Source of the DNA: Aneurinibacillus soli
GTDB lineage: Bacteria > Bacillota > Bacilli > Aneurinibacillales > Aneurinibacillaceae
Direction of reading: 5' to 3'
Assembly: GCF_002355375.1 (NCBI RefSeq)
Contig: NZ_AP017312.1
Location: 885,001 to 949,000 of the forward strand
DNA length: 64,000 nucleotides
The notes under the pieces: model-generated
Seen by the model: the letters and a program-made list of their open reading frames with translations, nothing else
Databases searched by the model: none
What the model was told of the DNA's origin: nothing
Shown: one piece after another, positions 47,701 through 56,306 of the stretch
How positions within the stretch are numbered: the first letter of the stretch is position 1
Layout of the letters: each line of letters opens with the position of its first letter
Made by a program: the position numbers and the translations under genes

Positions 47701-49737
47701 CTAGAGAAGCGTGGCGAGAATGAGATCGATTACTTTAATACCGACGAATGGGACAAGTACACCGCCTACTCCATAGAGAAGAAGATTGCGTGTTAGCAGC
47801 CGGTTTGCATTCATTGCCTGATACTTTGTGCCCCGCATCGCAATCGGGATGAGCAGCGGGATGATCACGGCGTTAAAGATGAGTGCCGAGAGAATCGCTG
47901 ATTGCGGTGATGCGAGATGCATAATGTTAAGCGACTGAAGCTGCGGAAGAGCCAGAATGAACAATGCTGGAATGATCGCGAAGTATTTGGCGATATCATT
48001 CGCGATTGAGAATGTTGTCAGTGAGCCACGTGTGATCAGCAGTTGTTTGCCGATCGCGATAACGGACAGAAGCTTTGTCGGATCAGAGTCCAGATCGATC
48101 ATGTTGGCTGCTTCTTTCGCTGCCATTGTGCCGGAATTCATAGCTAAGCCTACATCGGCTTGAGCGAGAGCGGGTGCGTCGTTCGTGCCGTCTCCAGTCA
48201 TCGCGACTAATTTGCCCTGTGCCTGTTCTTTTTTGATGGCTGCGATTTTATCTTCCGGTTTTGCTTCTGCAATAAACTCATCTACGCCTGCTTCTTTTGC
48301 AATGGTAGCGGCAGTGAGTGGATTGTCTCCGGTACACATAACGGTTTTGATTCCCATCGCCCGCAACTCAGCGAACCGTTCTTTCAAGCCAGGCTTTACA
48401 GTGTCTTTTAGGTAAATCAGTCCAAGAATGCGATTGTTGACTGTGACAGCAAGCGGTGTTCCGCCTGCACGGGCGATATGACCGGCTTTTTCGTCGAGAT
48501 CAGACGGGATGGTACCGTTCTGAGCGGCGATCCATTTTTTTATGGCATCGACCGCGCCTTTACGAATCGTTGTGCCGCCTGGTAGGTTCAGACCGGACAT
48601 GCGTGTCTCAGCGGTGAATTCCATAATGTCAGCTTCTGCATACTCATGTTCGTTCCAGACTGCACCAATTTGGTGAGCCAACTCAACAATCGACCGGCCT
48701 TCCGGTGTTTCATCTTTGACGGATGATTGGAGAGCGGCCAGGGTCATATCTGAATGGGACACATCACTAACCGGGATGAATTCAGCTGCCATTCGGTTGC
48801 CGAATGTGATTGTGCCTGTTTTATCCAGAATCATCGTATCGATATCTCCTGCTGCTTCTACTGCTTTGCCGGACATCGCAAGTACGTTAAACTGCGTGAC
48901 TCGGTTCATACCGGCGATGCCGATTGCGGACAACAGACCGCCGATTGTCGTAGGGATTAGACAGACTAGCAGGGCGATTAATGTAGCTACATCGAGTTGC
49001 ACTGTGAGATAATTCGCCAGCGGAACGAGTGTGACGATGACCACCAGAAAAATGAGTGTAAGAACGGTTAGTAGCGTCGTTAGCGCGATCTCGTTTGGTG
49101 TTTTCTGGCGGGATGCACCTTCGACAAGCGAGATCATTTTATCGAGAAATGATTCGCCTGGATCGGATGTAACACGCATAACGATGGAATCAGATACGAC
49201 TCGTGTGCCCCCGGTGACGGATGAGAAATCCCCACCTGCTTCTTTAATAACCGGGGCTGACTCACCTGTAATGGCTGATTCATCAATCGAAGCGAGTCCT
49301 TCGATGATTTCGCCGTCAGATGGAATCATGTCGTACGTGTCCACGCGCACGATATCTCCTTTGCGTAGCTGAGTGGATGAGACTTCACGAATTGAACCGT
49401 CTTTCTGTACCAGGCGGGCGATGGTGTCGGACTTCGTCTGGCGCAGACTGTCTGCTTGTGCCCGGCCCCGTCCTTCCGCGAGTGCTTCTGCGAAGTTGGC
49501 AAACAGGACAGTGAACAGAAGAATCAGAAATACGGCGATGTTGTAGCCCCGGCTAACTGTGCTTGGTCCGAAGGCATCCGGCAGGAAAGAAAGAATGAGT
49601 GTAATAAAGGTTCCGATTTCTACAATGAACATGACAGGGTTTTTCATCATGACCATTGGATTCAGTTTTTTGAATGAATCAATGATAGCCTGTGACACAA
49701 TTTGCTTATCTAGCAGTGACTTCGATTGATTGGCCAT
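47701..49737 (-). CDS. kdpB: Potassium-transporting P-type ATPase subunit B
   Basis: 678 residues, P-type ATPase. The phosphorylated Asp is in [15 protein letters not shown], the actuator loop is TGESAPV, and the hinge is [16 protein letters not shown]. It powers K+ uptake through KdpA. AGGAGGA precedes the start. kdpC follows after 25 nt. Confidence 0.97.
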   Translation of the reverse strand: MANQSKSLLDKQIVSQAIIDSFKKLNPMVMMKNPVMFIVEIGTFITLILSFLPDAFGPSTVSRGYNIAVFLILLFTVLFANFAEALAEGRGRAQADSLRQTKSDTIARLVQKDGSIREVSSTQLRKGDIVRVDTYDMIPSDGEIIEGLASIDESAITGESAPVIKEAGGDFSSVTGGTRVVSDSIVMRVTSDPGESFLDKMISLVEGASRQKTPNEIALTTLLTVLTLIFLVVIVTLVPLANYLTVQLDVATLIALLVCLIPTTIGGLLSAIGIAGMNRVTQFNVLAMSGKAVEAAGDIDTMILDKTGTITFGNRMAAEFIPVSDVSHSDMTLAALQSSVKDETPEGRSIVELAHQIGAVWNEHEYAEADIMEFTAETRMSGLNLPGGTTIRKGAVDAIKKWIAAQNGTIPSDLDEKAGHIARAGGTPLAVTVNNRILGLIYLKDTVKPGLKERFAELRAMGIKTVMCTGDNPLTAATIAKEAGVDEFIAEAKPEDKIAAIKKEQAQGKLVAMTGDGTNDAPALAQADVGLAMNSGTMAAKEAANMIDLDSDPTKLLSVIAIGKQLLITRGSLTTFSIANDIAKYFAIIPALFILALPQLQSLNIMHLASPQSAILSALIFNAVIIPLLIPIAMRGTKYQAMNANRLLTRNLLLYGVGGVLVPFVGIKVIDLILATLL

Positions 49738-49767
49738 TGTGGCTTCCTCCTCTTTTGCATCTAGTTC

Positions 49768-51444
49768 CTAAAACATTCCTAAATGTTCTGCTATCGGGCC
49801 AAGGGCGAGTGCCGGGAAAAAGGTAAGGGCACCAATAACCATAATGATGACGAGCAGAATAACAGCGAACAGCGGTGTATCTGTTCGGAAAGTACCAACA
49901 GTCACGGCTACAGGTTGTTTCATAGCGAGAGACCCTGCGATGGCAAGCATCGCGATGATGGAGATGTAGCGTCCGAACAACATAACCAGGCCGATAGCCA
50001 TGTTATAGAAATTCGTGTTAGCACCAAGACCGGCGAATGCAGAGCCATTATTCGCAGCCCCTGATGTGAAGGCATATAGCACTTCAGAGATGCCGTGTGA
50101 TCCGCCGTTCAAAATGGACGCCATCGATTCCGGGCGTAGGAATGCGATAGCCGTTGGAACGAGAATGATGACCGGATGGGTAAGCAAGGCAATCGAAGCA
50201 AGTTTGATTTCTTTCGCCTCAATTTTTTTGCCGAGAAACTCCGGTGTTCGTCCAACCATCAATCCACAAATAAATACGGTCAGGATGACATAGAGCAACC
50301 CGTTTAACAACCCGACACCTTTGCCGCCGAACACGTTATTTAGCATCATTTGTGCGAGCGGAACCATACCGCCAAGCGGGGTAAGTGAATCGTGCATATT
50401 ATTAACGGAGCCTGTTGTAGCCGCTGTTGTTACGGTTGTAAACAGAGCCGAGCCAGCGAGTCCGAAGCGAACTTCTTTGCCTTCCATATTGCCGCTGATC
50501 CCAAGTGCTTGCAGGGCTGATGTACCTTTGTATTCTGCGAAAAACACGACGGAGAGCATGGTGAGAAAAATGATGCTCATCGCAGCGAACACGGTCCAAC
50601 CCTGTCGTTTGTTTTGTACCATTACGCCGAATGTGTATACGAGTGCAGTTGGTAACAGCATCATGCATATCATGTGAACGAGATTCGTGAGTGCTGTTGG
50701 GTTTTCGAATGGATGAGCTGCGTTCATGCCGAAGTAGCCGCCGCCATTTGTACCTAGATGTTTGATTGATTCAAGCGAAGCTACCGGACCGCGTGTAATC
50801 GTTTGTTCAGCTCCACTGAGTGTTGTAGCTGTTATAGCACCGTGAATCGTTTGTGGTGATCCTTGGAAAACCAGGAACAGGGCAACGAAAAACGAGAGTG
50901 GCAGAAGAACGCGCGTAATGGATCGGGTAAGATCGACGTAGAAGTTGCCTAGATCATCTTTGCGTCCGGACAGCCCGCGAATAAAAGCGATGGCTACAGC
51001 AAAGCCGGTTGCCGCTGAGGTAAACATCGGAAAGGTAATCGCAAGCATCTGTGAGAAATACGAGAGTCCGTTCTCTCCGCTGTATGCCTGCCAGTTTGTA
51101 TTTGTGATGAATGAAGCTGCTGTATTAAAGGCAAGAGCACTTGGCATATTGTCGATGCCATCTGGATTGAGCGGCAAATATTTTTGTAGCCGCAGTACAG
51201 CATACATCATTAGGAGCATGATAAAGTTGCTTACAAGTACAGCAATCGTATAAGTTTTCCAACCCATCGGCTTATTTTCTTTAACACCTATGAGTCGATA
51301 GATCAAGCGCTCGAACGGTCCGAAGATGCGATCAAGAGCAGTTTTGTTATAATCAAATACATGTACGAGGTAGCATCCTACGGGTTTTACTAGCAAAAGA
51401 AAGATTGTTAGCGAGATAGCCACCTGCACCATTCCCATTGTCAT
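49768..51444 (-). CDS. kdpA: Potassium-transporting ATPase subunit A
   Basis: 558 residues with about ten membrane helices, the K+-selective channel-like subunit. Selectivity-filter segments such as TNTNWQAYSGE and GTNGGGYFGMNAAHPFENP are present. AGGAGGA lies seven nt before ATG 51444. Confidence 0.97.
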   Translation of the reverse strand: MTMGMVQVAISLTIFLLLVKPVGCYLVHVFDYNKTALDRIFGPFERLIYRLIGVKENKPMGWKTYTIAVLVSNFIMLLMMYAVLRLQKYLPLNPDGIDNMPSALAFNTAASFITNTNWQAYSGENGLSYFSQMLAITFPMFTSAATGFAVAIAFIRGLSGRKDDLGNFYVDLTRSITRVLLPLSFFVALFLVFQGSPQTIHGAITATTLSGAEQTITRGPVASLESIKHLGTNGGGYFGMNAAHPFENPTALTNLVHMICMMLLPTALVYTFGVMVQNKRQGWTVFAAMSIIFLTMLSVVFFAEYKGTSALQALGISGNMEGKEVRFGLAGSALFTTVTTAATTGSVNNMHDSLTPLGGMVPLAQMMLNNVFGGKGVGLLNGLLYVILTVFICGLMVGRTPEFLGKKIEAKEIKLASIALLTHPVIILVPTAIAFLRPESMASILNGGSHGISEVLYAFTSGAANNGSAFAGLGANTNFYNMAIGLVMLFGRYISIIAMLAIAGSLAMKQPVAVTVGTFRTDTPLFAVILLVIIMVIGALTFFPALALGPIAEHLGMF

Positions 51445-51468
51445 GTCGGATTCCTCCTGTAAGGACCA

Positions 51469-51546
51469 TTAAAATTTTTCTGGATTAATAAGGACAAAAC
51501 CTAAATAAATCACCAGTATAAGCACGATGATTCCTGCGATTACCAT
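51469..51546 (-). CDS. kdpF: KdpF, small stabilising subunit
   Basis: 25 residues: a single membrane helix (VIAGIIVLILVIYLGFVL) and the end INPEKF typical of KdpF. GGAAGGGG precedes the ATG. It lies between a 28-codon micro-ORF and kdpA, the classical kdpF position. Confidence 0.9.
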   Translation of the reverse strand: MVIAGIIVLILVIYLGFVLINPEKF

Positions 51547-51563
51547 TGTGATACGCCCCTTCC

Positions 51564-51650
51564 TTACGCTCTTTCACAAAATATAGTAAAGCCGGCAAAC
51601 AAGAGAAATGATACAGCGAATAGTCCGACCGTCACAAAATCATTGAACAA
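51564..51650 (-). CDS. Membrane micro-ORF upstream of kdpF
   Basis: 28 codons from TTG 51650, seven nt after AGGAGGGAAC. One predicted membrane helix (VGLFAVSFLLFAGFTIF) with a charged CERA end. It precedes kdpF by 17 nt in the same direction. It is not KdpF itself, which is next. It could be a second small subunit or a leader peptide. The strong ribosome-binding site is the main support. Confidence 0.6.
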   Translation of the reverse strand: MFNDFVTVGLFAVSFLLFAGFTIFCERA

Positions 51651-51957
51651 GCATGTTCCCTCCTTTCATGAAAATTGGAATAAAAAATAGACCGACAATA
51701 TCTCCTTCTCTATCAGAAAATGACATGCGGAAATGAACTCTGTAAACGCGCATTCGGGAAAGGATGCTGCGTTCAGGCGTGTTCTGCACGATCATCGATC
51801 TGTCAGAGAAAAAGTATCATCGGTCTACCGAATGCCCATCCGTGCCCTGCACGGACCTGCATCAAGTCCCCCTGTTCTTTTTCATTGTTGTAATGTAAAC
51901 AAAGAAAAAAGACCTGCAAGCAATTTGAATAAATGGTTTTGTTTGCCGTAAAAAGGC

Positions 51958-52135
51958 AACAAAAAAACCATCCTCAACAGGCGGTCTATGACCTCCTTCG
52001 CTTTAGCCGACGAAGTTAGCTGACGGGTAGGATGGCGAAAGAGTATTCTCATCCTTCTCTGCAAAAGCAGAGATTAACCCCAAAAGATTGGTTCCTCCGT
52101 TCCCGGCGCGCCGGGACTAGGCCGAATATGCGGTT
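51958..52135 (-). promoter_or_regulatory. Cyclic-di-AMP (ydaO-yuaA) riboswitch 2, before kdp
   Basis: On the minus strand the blocks run GGAACGGAGGAACC, GGGGTTAATCTCTGC and ACCCGTCAGCTAACTTCGTC, as in the family. After the aptamer comes AGGATGG and a run of T's (51961-51967). AGGATGG can pair with CCATCCT (52028-52034) inside the aptamer region, a terminator-type expression platform. High cyclic di-AMP should stop transcription into kdpFABC. Confidence 0.85.
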
Positions 52136-52345
52136 GCTTCATGTGCTTAATTATACGAGTGGGTTGGAATAAAAATAAAACCGTGAATATAGCGAAAATA
52201 GGAACAAAAGCGACGATTTATGCGGGAAAATAAGGATAAAATACTCACAATCGAATCAACACTCGTTTTTTTAACGTTTTTTATCACTTTACAAAGTTCT
52301 AGTATCGGGAGTAAGATACTACCATCATTTTAATACATATATAGT

Positions 52346-52482
52346 TAGAGCGCTGAGTCCCGGATAGGGAACGGGGGAACCAACTGTACAAGGTAGATAT
52401 TTGTACACGGGGTGAATCGCGGCAGAGCCGTGTAGGGCGACTTTTCACGTCCGAATCCGACAGCTAACCTCGTAAGCGTGTG
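52346..52482 (+). promoter_or_regulatory. Cyclic-di-AMP (ydaO-yuaA) riboswitch 3
   Basis: GGGAACGGGGGAACC (52368), CACGGGGTGAATCGCGG (52406) and CCGAATCCGACAGCTAACCT (52451) followed by CGTAAGC match the family well. The ribosome-binding site of the DUF2294 gene follows at once, so the switch may act on translation. It is divergent from riboswitch 2, about 210 nt away. Confidence 0.87.
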
Positions 52483-52497
52483 AGAGGAGTTAGAGAA

Positions 52498-52878
52498 ATG
52501 GGGCAAGTAGTAAAAAGCCAGATGGAATCAACGATTAGTGAGGCGTATATTAAGTTTTTACGCGGTATGCTTGGCAGGGGACCAAAGGAAACTAAAACAT
52601 ACATTATCCGTGATATGGTGATTGTCCGGTTGAAGGATGTATTAACCCAGGAAGAAAAAGCGCTGTCCACTACAGAACGGGGGCGTCCGCTCGTCAAGCA
52701 AATGCGGCGGATTCTCAGAGAGACGCATAGCGTGCAGACCGAAGAAATCATCTCAGTTATTACAGGCTGCCAGGTTATCTCAAGCCATAGTGATATTAGT
52801 ACAAAGCTTGGGGAGCAAGTCGAGATGTTCATATTGGATTGCGATCTTGAAAAGAAATGCAAAGTCAAAACGGAATAG
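52498..52878 (+). CDS. DUF2294-family protein
   Basis: 126 residues, small alpha/beta protein. The motifs GRGPKETKTYIIRDMVIVRL and ITGCQVISSHSDIST are those of DUF2294. Its function is not established. AGAGGAG precedes ATG 52498. Control by a cyclic-di-AMP riboswitch and a kdp operon next door suggest a part in ion or osmotic balance (inference). Confidence 0.87.
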   Translation: MGQVVKSQMESTISEAYIKFLRGMLGRGPKETKTYIIRDMVIVRLKDVLTQEEKALSTTERGRPLVKQMRRILRETHSVQTEEIISVITGCQVISSHSDISTKLGEQVEMFILDCDLEKKCKVKTE

Positions 52879-52882
52879 AATT

Positions 52883-52916
52883 GAGGCCGTCCGAGTGGGG
52901 ACGGCCTCTTTTTTTG
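52883..52916 (+). terminator. Rho-independent terminator
   Basis: GAGGCCGTCC and GGACGGCCTC pair over GAGTGG, then eight T's. Confidence 0.93.
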
Positions 52917-52973
52917 CATCTTCTAGTAATGGACGGCTGTGCATATATTTAGCAGGGGAGAGGAGGGGGACAC

Positions 52974-53708
52974 ATGAAGCGACGAAAAAATCGTTCGGTA
53001 CGTGCGCCAATACCATCACGCTATATGTTTCTCATCTCTCTTGTTATTTTTCTCGGATTATCGATTCAGACATTCTATTATATTGAGAAGAATCTTGAAC
53101 CGGTCATTCGGGATATCGCCCGTGCTCGTGTCGAACAGATGGCGACGAAAACACTTCATGATGCGATTAGTGAGAAAATCGTAAAAGAGACGAATTTTAA
53201 AGAGCTTGTTCAGGTGCAAAAAGATAAAAACGGAAAGGTTCAAGTGGCGTCATTTGATTATGACCGTTATGCACATATTGTAGCCAGTGTAACAGAAAAT
53301 GTTGAGCATACGTTAGAGAAATTAGAACAAGCGCCAGAAAAAATCCCGCTTGGGCAAGCGTTGCGCAGTAACCTGCTTGCCCAGTACGGACCAGACATCC
53401 CGATTACGCTTGTTCCATATGGAAGCGCTCACGTCGAGTTGAAGCCGGAAGTAAAAGAAGCGGGAATTAATATGGTACTGGTTACGGTTTACGTCGTCGT
53501 GCATACGAAAATTAAAATTGTCATTCCGTTTACGACAGAACCCGCCTCGATTACGATGGAAATCCCGATCTCGAATGCATTGATTGTGGGGGATGTCCCG
53601 CAATTTTATTATGATGGGAACGGTAGAGCTGTTGGAAGTGAAGTGCCGGGAGCGGTTCCGCCTGCTATTCCGCCTGTTCAAATGAATGTTGAAAATAAGC
53701 GAAATTAA
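52974..53708 (+). CDS. yunB: Sporulation protein YunB
   Basis: 244 residues. One N-terminal membrane helix (about 18-38) is followed by an external domain with IARARVEQMATKTLHDAI and the end motifs PFTTEPASITMEIPISNALIVGDVPQFYY, as in Bacillus YunB, which is made in the mother cell and needed for normal spores. AGGAGGGGG precedes the ATG. It is a mark of a spore-forming host. Confidence 0.93.
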   Translation: MKRRKNRSVRAPIPSRYMFLISLVIFLGLSIQTFYYIEKNLEPVIRDIARARVEQMATKTLHDAISEKIVKETNFKELVQVQKDKNGKVQVASFDYDRYAHIVASVTENVEHTLEKLEQAPEKIPLGQALRSNLLAQYGPDIPITLVPYGSAHVELKPEVKEAGINMVLVTVYVVVHTKIKIVIPFTTEPASITMEIPISNALIVGDVPQFYYDGNGRAVGSEVPGAVPPAIPPVQMNVENKRN

Positions 53709-53788
53709 CAATATTGTAACAATTAATTCACAATATGGATTAAAATCCCTGTATTATTTTTGTAATATATAGAAAAAGGAGGGGTAGT

Positions 53789-54034
53789 ATGGGAGGGGTA
53801 TTGGGTAGCTGTGAACGTTATATGTCTCAAGATCGGAAGCAGACTTTATTACAAACACTTGTAGAGTATGCTTATAGTGAACCAAGCAGCCTGGTGGAAG
53901 AATGTATGAAGAGCACGGGTATTTCCCATCTGTTCGAACTTGATAAACTATGTACAGAGCTTAAGATTGAGCGTAAGCTATATGATTATTATATTTATGA
54001 CGATTACCAGCGGATTAAAGTAGCCCTTTATTAA
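53789..54034 (+). CDS. Hypothetical protein, 81 residues
   Basis: Acidic, Tyr-rich C-terminus (KLYDYYIYDDYQ), no membrane segment, no family recognised. AAAGGAGGGG seven nt before the ATG argues that it is real. It stands alone between yunB and the convergent nos genes. Confidence 0.72.
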   Translation: MGGVLGSCERYMSQDRKQTLLQTLVEYAYSEPSSLVEECMKSTGISHLFELDKLCTELKIERKLYDYYIYDDYQRIKVALY

Positions 54035-54143
54035 TAGAGAATTTGAAAATTTTTTTGTAAGAAGGTTTAACAAACGGGAAGAAGGGGAATAGTATACAAT
54101 ACTAGTATGAAAATTTTTCTCTCTCTTTCTCCCCCTATACATT

Positions 54144-54177
54144 CGCCCCTGCCGGAAATGGCAGGGGCGCTTTTTTT
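54144..54177 (+). terminator. Terminator between convergent genes
   Basis: CGCCCCTGCC and GGCAGGGGCG pair over GGAAAT, then seven T's on the plus strand. The stop codon of the reverse-strand gene lies in its tail. Confidence 0.88.
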
Positions 54178-54844
54178 ATGCACGGAGCAGATCGAGAAAA
54201 CGTTGTTCCGGTGTGCGCGTATCTTGTTTCCAGTTCTCAGCAGGTTCGTCTGCGATGAGCTGGCCTTCATGCAGCAGAATAATCCGATCTGCTACAGCGA
54301 GTACATCATGCAGCAAGTGGGAGGAGAACACAATCGTTTTACCTTGTTCCCGGCAGGTGAGCACTTGCTGTTTCCACTCTTCCACCCAGAACGGATCAAG
54401 CCCATTGCCTGGCTCATCCATTAAGAGAATGTCCGGATTGCCAAGCATCATCTGAGCGAACAGCAGGCGTTGCAGCATGCCACGTGAAAAGGCAGATGGC
54501 TCTTTATCGGCTGCTTGCGCGAGTCCTGTCATGGTGAGCACCTCATCGACTTCCCGGCGGTCGCATCCTTTCAGGTCGGCAAGATAACACAGCCAACGGC
54601 GGGCACTGACGCCAGGAGGAACAGTAATAGCATCGGGCATAAAGCCGGTACTATTGCGGGTAAGCCCGCTAATCGTGCCGCCATCTGCGTGAAGTGTACC
54701 TGCCATTATATGAAGCAAGGTGCTTTTACCTGCGCCATTGCCGCCGCACAGCGCTACACACGAGCCGGAGGCAATCGACAGGCTCAAGGGTGCGAGTGCG
54801 GTCTGAGGTCCGTATTTTTTCGTAATTTGTTCAATGGTAATCAT
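54176..54844 (-). CDS. nosF: NosF-like ABC transporter ATPase
   Basis: 222 residues. Walker A GGNGAGKST (about residue 36), signature FSRGMLQRLLFAQ (about 118) and Walker B DILLMDEPGNGLDP are intact. With NosY and NosD it serves copper-site assembly or sulfur supply of nitrous oxide reductase. It starts seven nt after nosY. Last gene of nosDLYF here. Confidence 0.88.
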   Translation of the reverse strand: MITIEQITKKYGPQTALAPLSLSIASGSCVALCGGNGAGKSTLLHIMAGTLHADGGTISGLTRNSTGFMPDAITVPPGVSARRWLCYLADLKGCDRREVDEVLTMTGLAQAADKEPSAFSRGMLQRLLFAQMMLGNPDILLMDEPGNGLDPFWVEEWKQQVLTCREQGKTIVFSSHLLHDVLAVADRIILLHEGQLIADEPAENWKQDTRTPEQRFLDLLRA

Positions 54845-54850
54845 GAAGCA

Positions 54851-55699
54851 TCATCCTCTCCCGCGTCGTATGCGTGCTGTTGCAAAATGAAGCGGAGTAG
54901 CTATATACAGAAGTATAATGGTGGTTGCTGTCGCAATTCCCGCAGCGGAGTTAAACCACTGTTCCCAGTAGTAGAAGGCAGGGCCATAAATATAGCCATC
55001 CCCTCGCCAGAATACGGAAGCGATTCGGACAGCTTCCACGGGATTCAGCACAAGTGCACCAGCCAGAACCGACTGCTGCGCCGAAGTTGGGGCAAAAGGC
55101 AGGACGGCAAGCAGAACCATGCTGTATACATAAACCGAAACAAACCAGATCAGCAGGCTAGCCGCAACGGCACCAAGCCGACTCTGGACCCGTCCCCCGA
55201 TCCATAGACCAATCGCGCTGCATATGCCGCACAGTGCAATCCCCATAGCAAGTAGCGGGAGCGTGTGAGAGATCGTAGCTCCCGGCAGAAGAAATAGGCC
55301 GAGAAGTTGAGCAATACCAAAACCGACGAGTAATGTCAGCAGGAAAGCACCGAATAGTCCGAAGAATTTGCCAAGGATATAGCAGGCCGGTGGCAATGGA
55401 TACGTGCGCAAGAGCCCGGTCATGCCATCGTTTCGTTCTGATGCAAGTGAAAGAGACGCAATGGTGAGACTCATAAGTGGTGCAAGCTGGAGCATGAGAT
55501 TCATCTGGGACGCCGCTTGACGGGTGAAGCCGGACGCATCACCACCAGCAGGCATCAGACGAGCCTCCCAGATCAGCATGAACATGTTCAGCAGGGCGAA
55601 CAAAACAGCGAATGCTGCCAGCCAGCGGCTGTGCAGCAAGGTTCGCAGTTCATAAGCAGCAACGGCTGCCAGTTGTCGAAAAACGCTAGGGTTCTTCAT
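54851..55699 (-). CDS. nosY: NosY-like ABC permease
   Basis: 282 residues, six predicted membrane helices, ABC-2 type. FRQLAAVAAYELRTLLHSRW at the start and the following NosF gene identify it. The gene begins directly after nosL, so the two are translationally linked. Confidence 0.87.
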   Translation of the reverse strand: MKNPSVFRQLAAVAAYELRTLLHSRWLAAFAVLFALLNMFMLIWEARLMPAGGDASGFTRQAASQMNLMLQLAPLMSLTIASLSLASERNDGMTGLLRTYPLPPACYILGKFFGLFGAFLLTLLVGFGIAQLLGLFLLPGATISHTLPLLAMGIALCGICSAIGLWIGGRVQSRLGAVAASLLIWFVSVYVYSMVLLAVLPFAPTSAQQSVLAGALVLNPVEAVRIASVFWRGDGYIYGPAFYYWEQWFNSAAGIATATTIILLYIATPLHFATARIRRGRG

Positions 55700-55701
55700 T
55701 G

Positions 55702-56274
55702 TTATTGATGAGCCGTTTTCATGTTCATGTCGCCTTGCTGCATATGGTGTTGTCCGGCTTCATTTTGTTTCATTTGACCGTGTTTCATGCCTTCCATCGG
55801 CATCATGTTGCCTTTGTCCATTTTCCAGTCATATTTTTGTAAATCAGTATAACTCATTACAGTGCCGGTCCCTTTTTCTTTTACAAAAGCATTGGATGCA
55901 GCAGTGTCTTTGAAGGCATGCACCCCGTAGCCCATTGGTGTTGGAACGGTACTTGCGAGCACATACGATGCATTTTCAAGTTTCAGCCATTCTTTAGACT
56001 GGCTGTCTTGAACGAAACTAGCGGCAATCTTATCTTCTTTATGTTCGCTTTCATACTTGTGAAGGCAACCAAGGTCGTCGAATTTTAAAGCTTTGCCATC
56101 TGCTGTTACGTATTGGGCAGCATAGCCATTATTTTTAATCGCCATATGGCACTGGGTGCATGTGTCCACTTTTTCGTCAATCGGCTGCGGCTGTGCTTCT
56201 GCTTTTTGGCCGCAGGCTGCCAGGACAACTACCAGGCAGAAAGAAAGAATGCTCATCCAGAATCGTTTTGTCAT
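55702..56274 (-). CDS. nosL: NosL copper-binding lipoprotein
   Basis: 190 residues. The signal ends in the lipobox LAACG. The NosL part (about 30-150) has DTCTQCHMAIKNNGYAAQYV, where Cys and Met bind Cu(I), and FDDLGCLHKY. A Met/His/Gln-rich tail (about 155-190) should bind more copper and is longer than in many homologues. GAGGAGGA precedes the start. Confidence 0.92.
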   Translation of the reverse strand: MTKRFWMSILSFCLVVVLAACGQKAEAQPQPIDEKVDTCTQCHMAIKNNGYAAQYVTADGKALKFDDLGCLHKYESEHKEDKIAASFVQDSQSKEWLKLENASYVLASTVPTPMGYGVHAFKDTAASNAFVKEKGTGTVMSYTDLQKYDWKMDKGNMMPMEGMKHGQMKQNEAGQHHMQQGDMNMKTAHQ

Positions 56275-56306
56275 GTTTGTTCCTCCTCAGTATTTTATAC
56301 AAAGTT

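Noticed and set aside
53322-53711. Minus-strand frame of 129 codons opposite yunB
   Set aside because: Asn/Arg-rich shadow of yunB without a ribosome-binding site.
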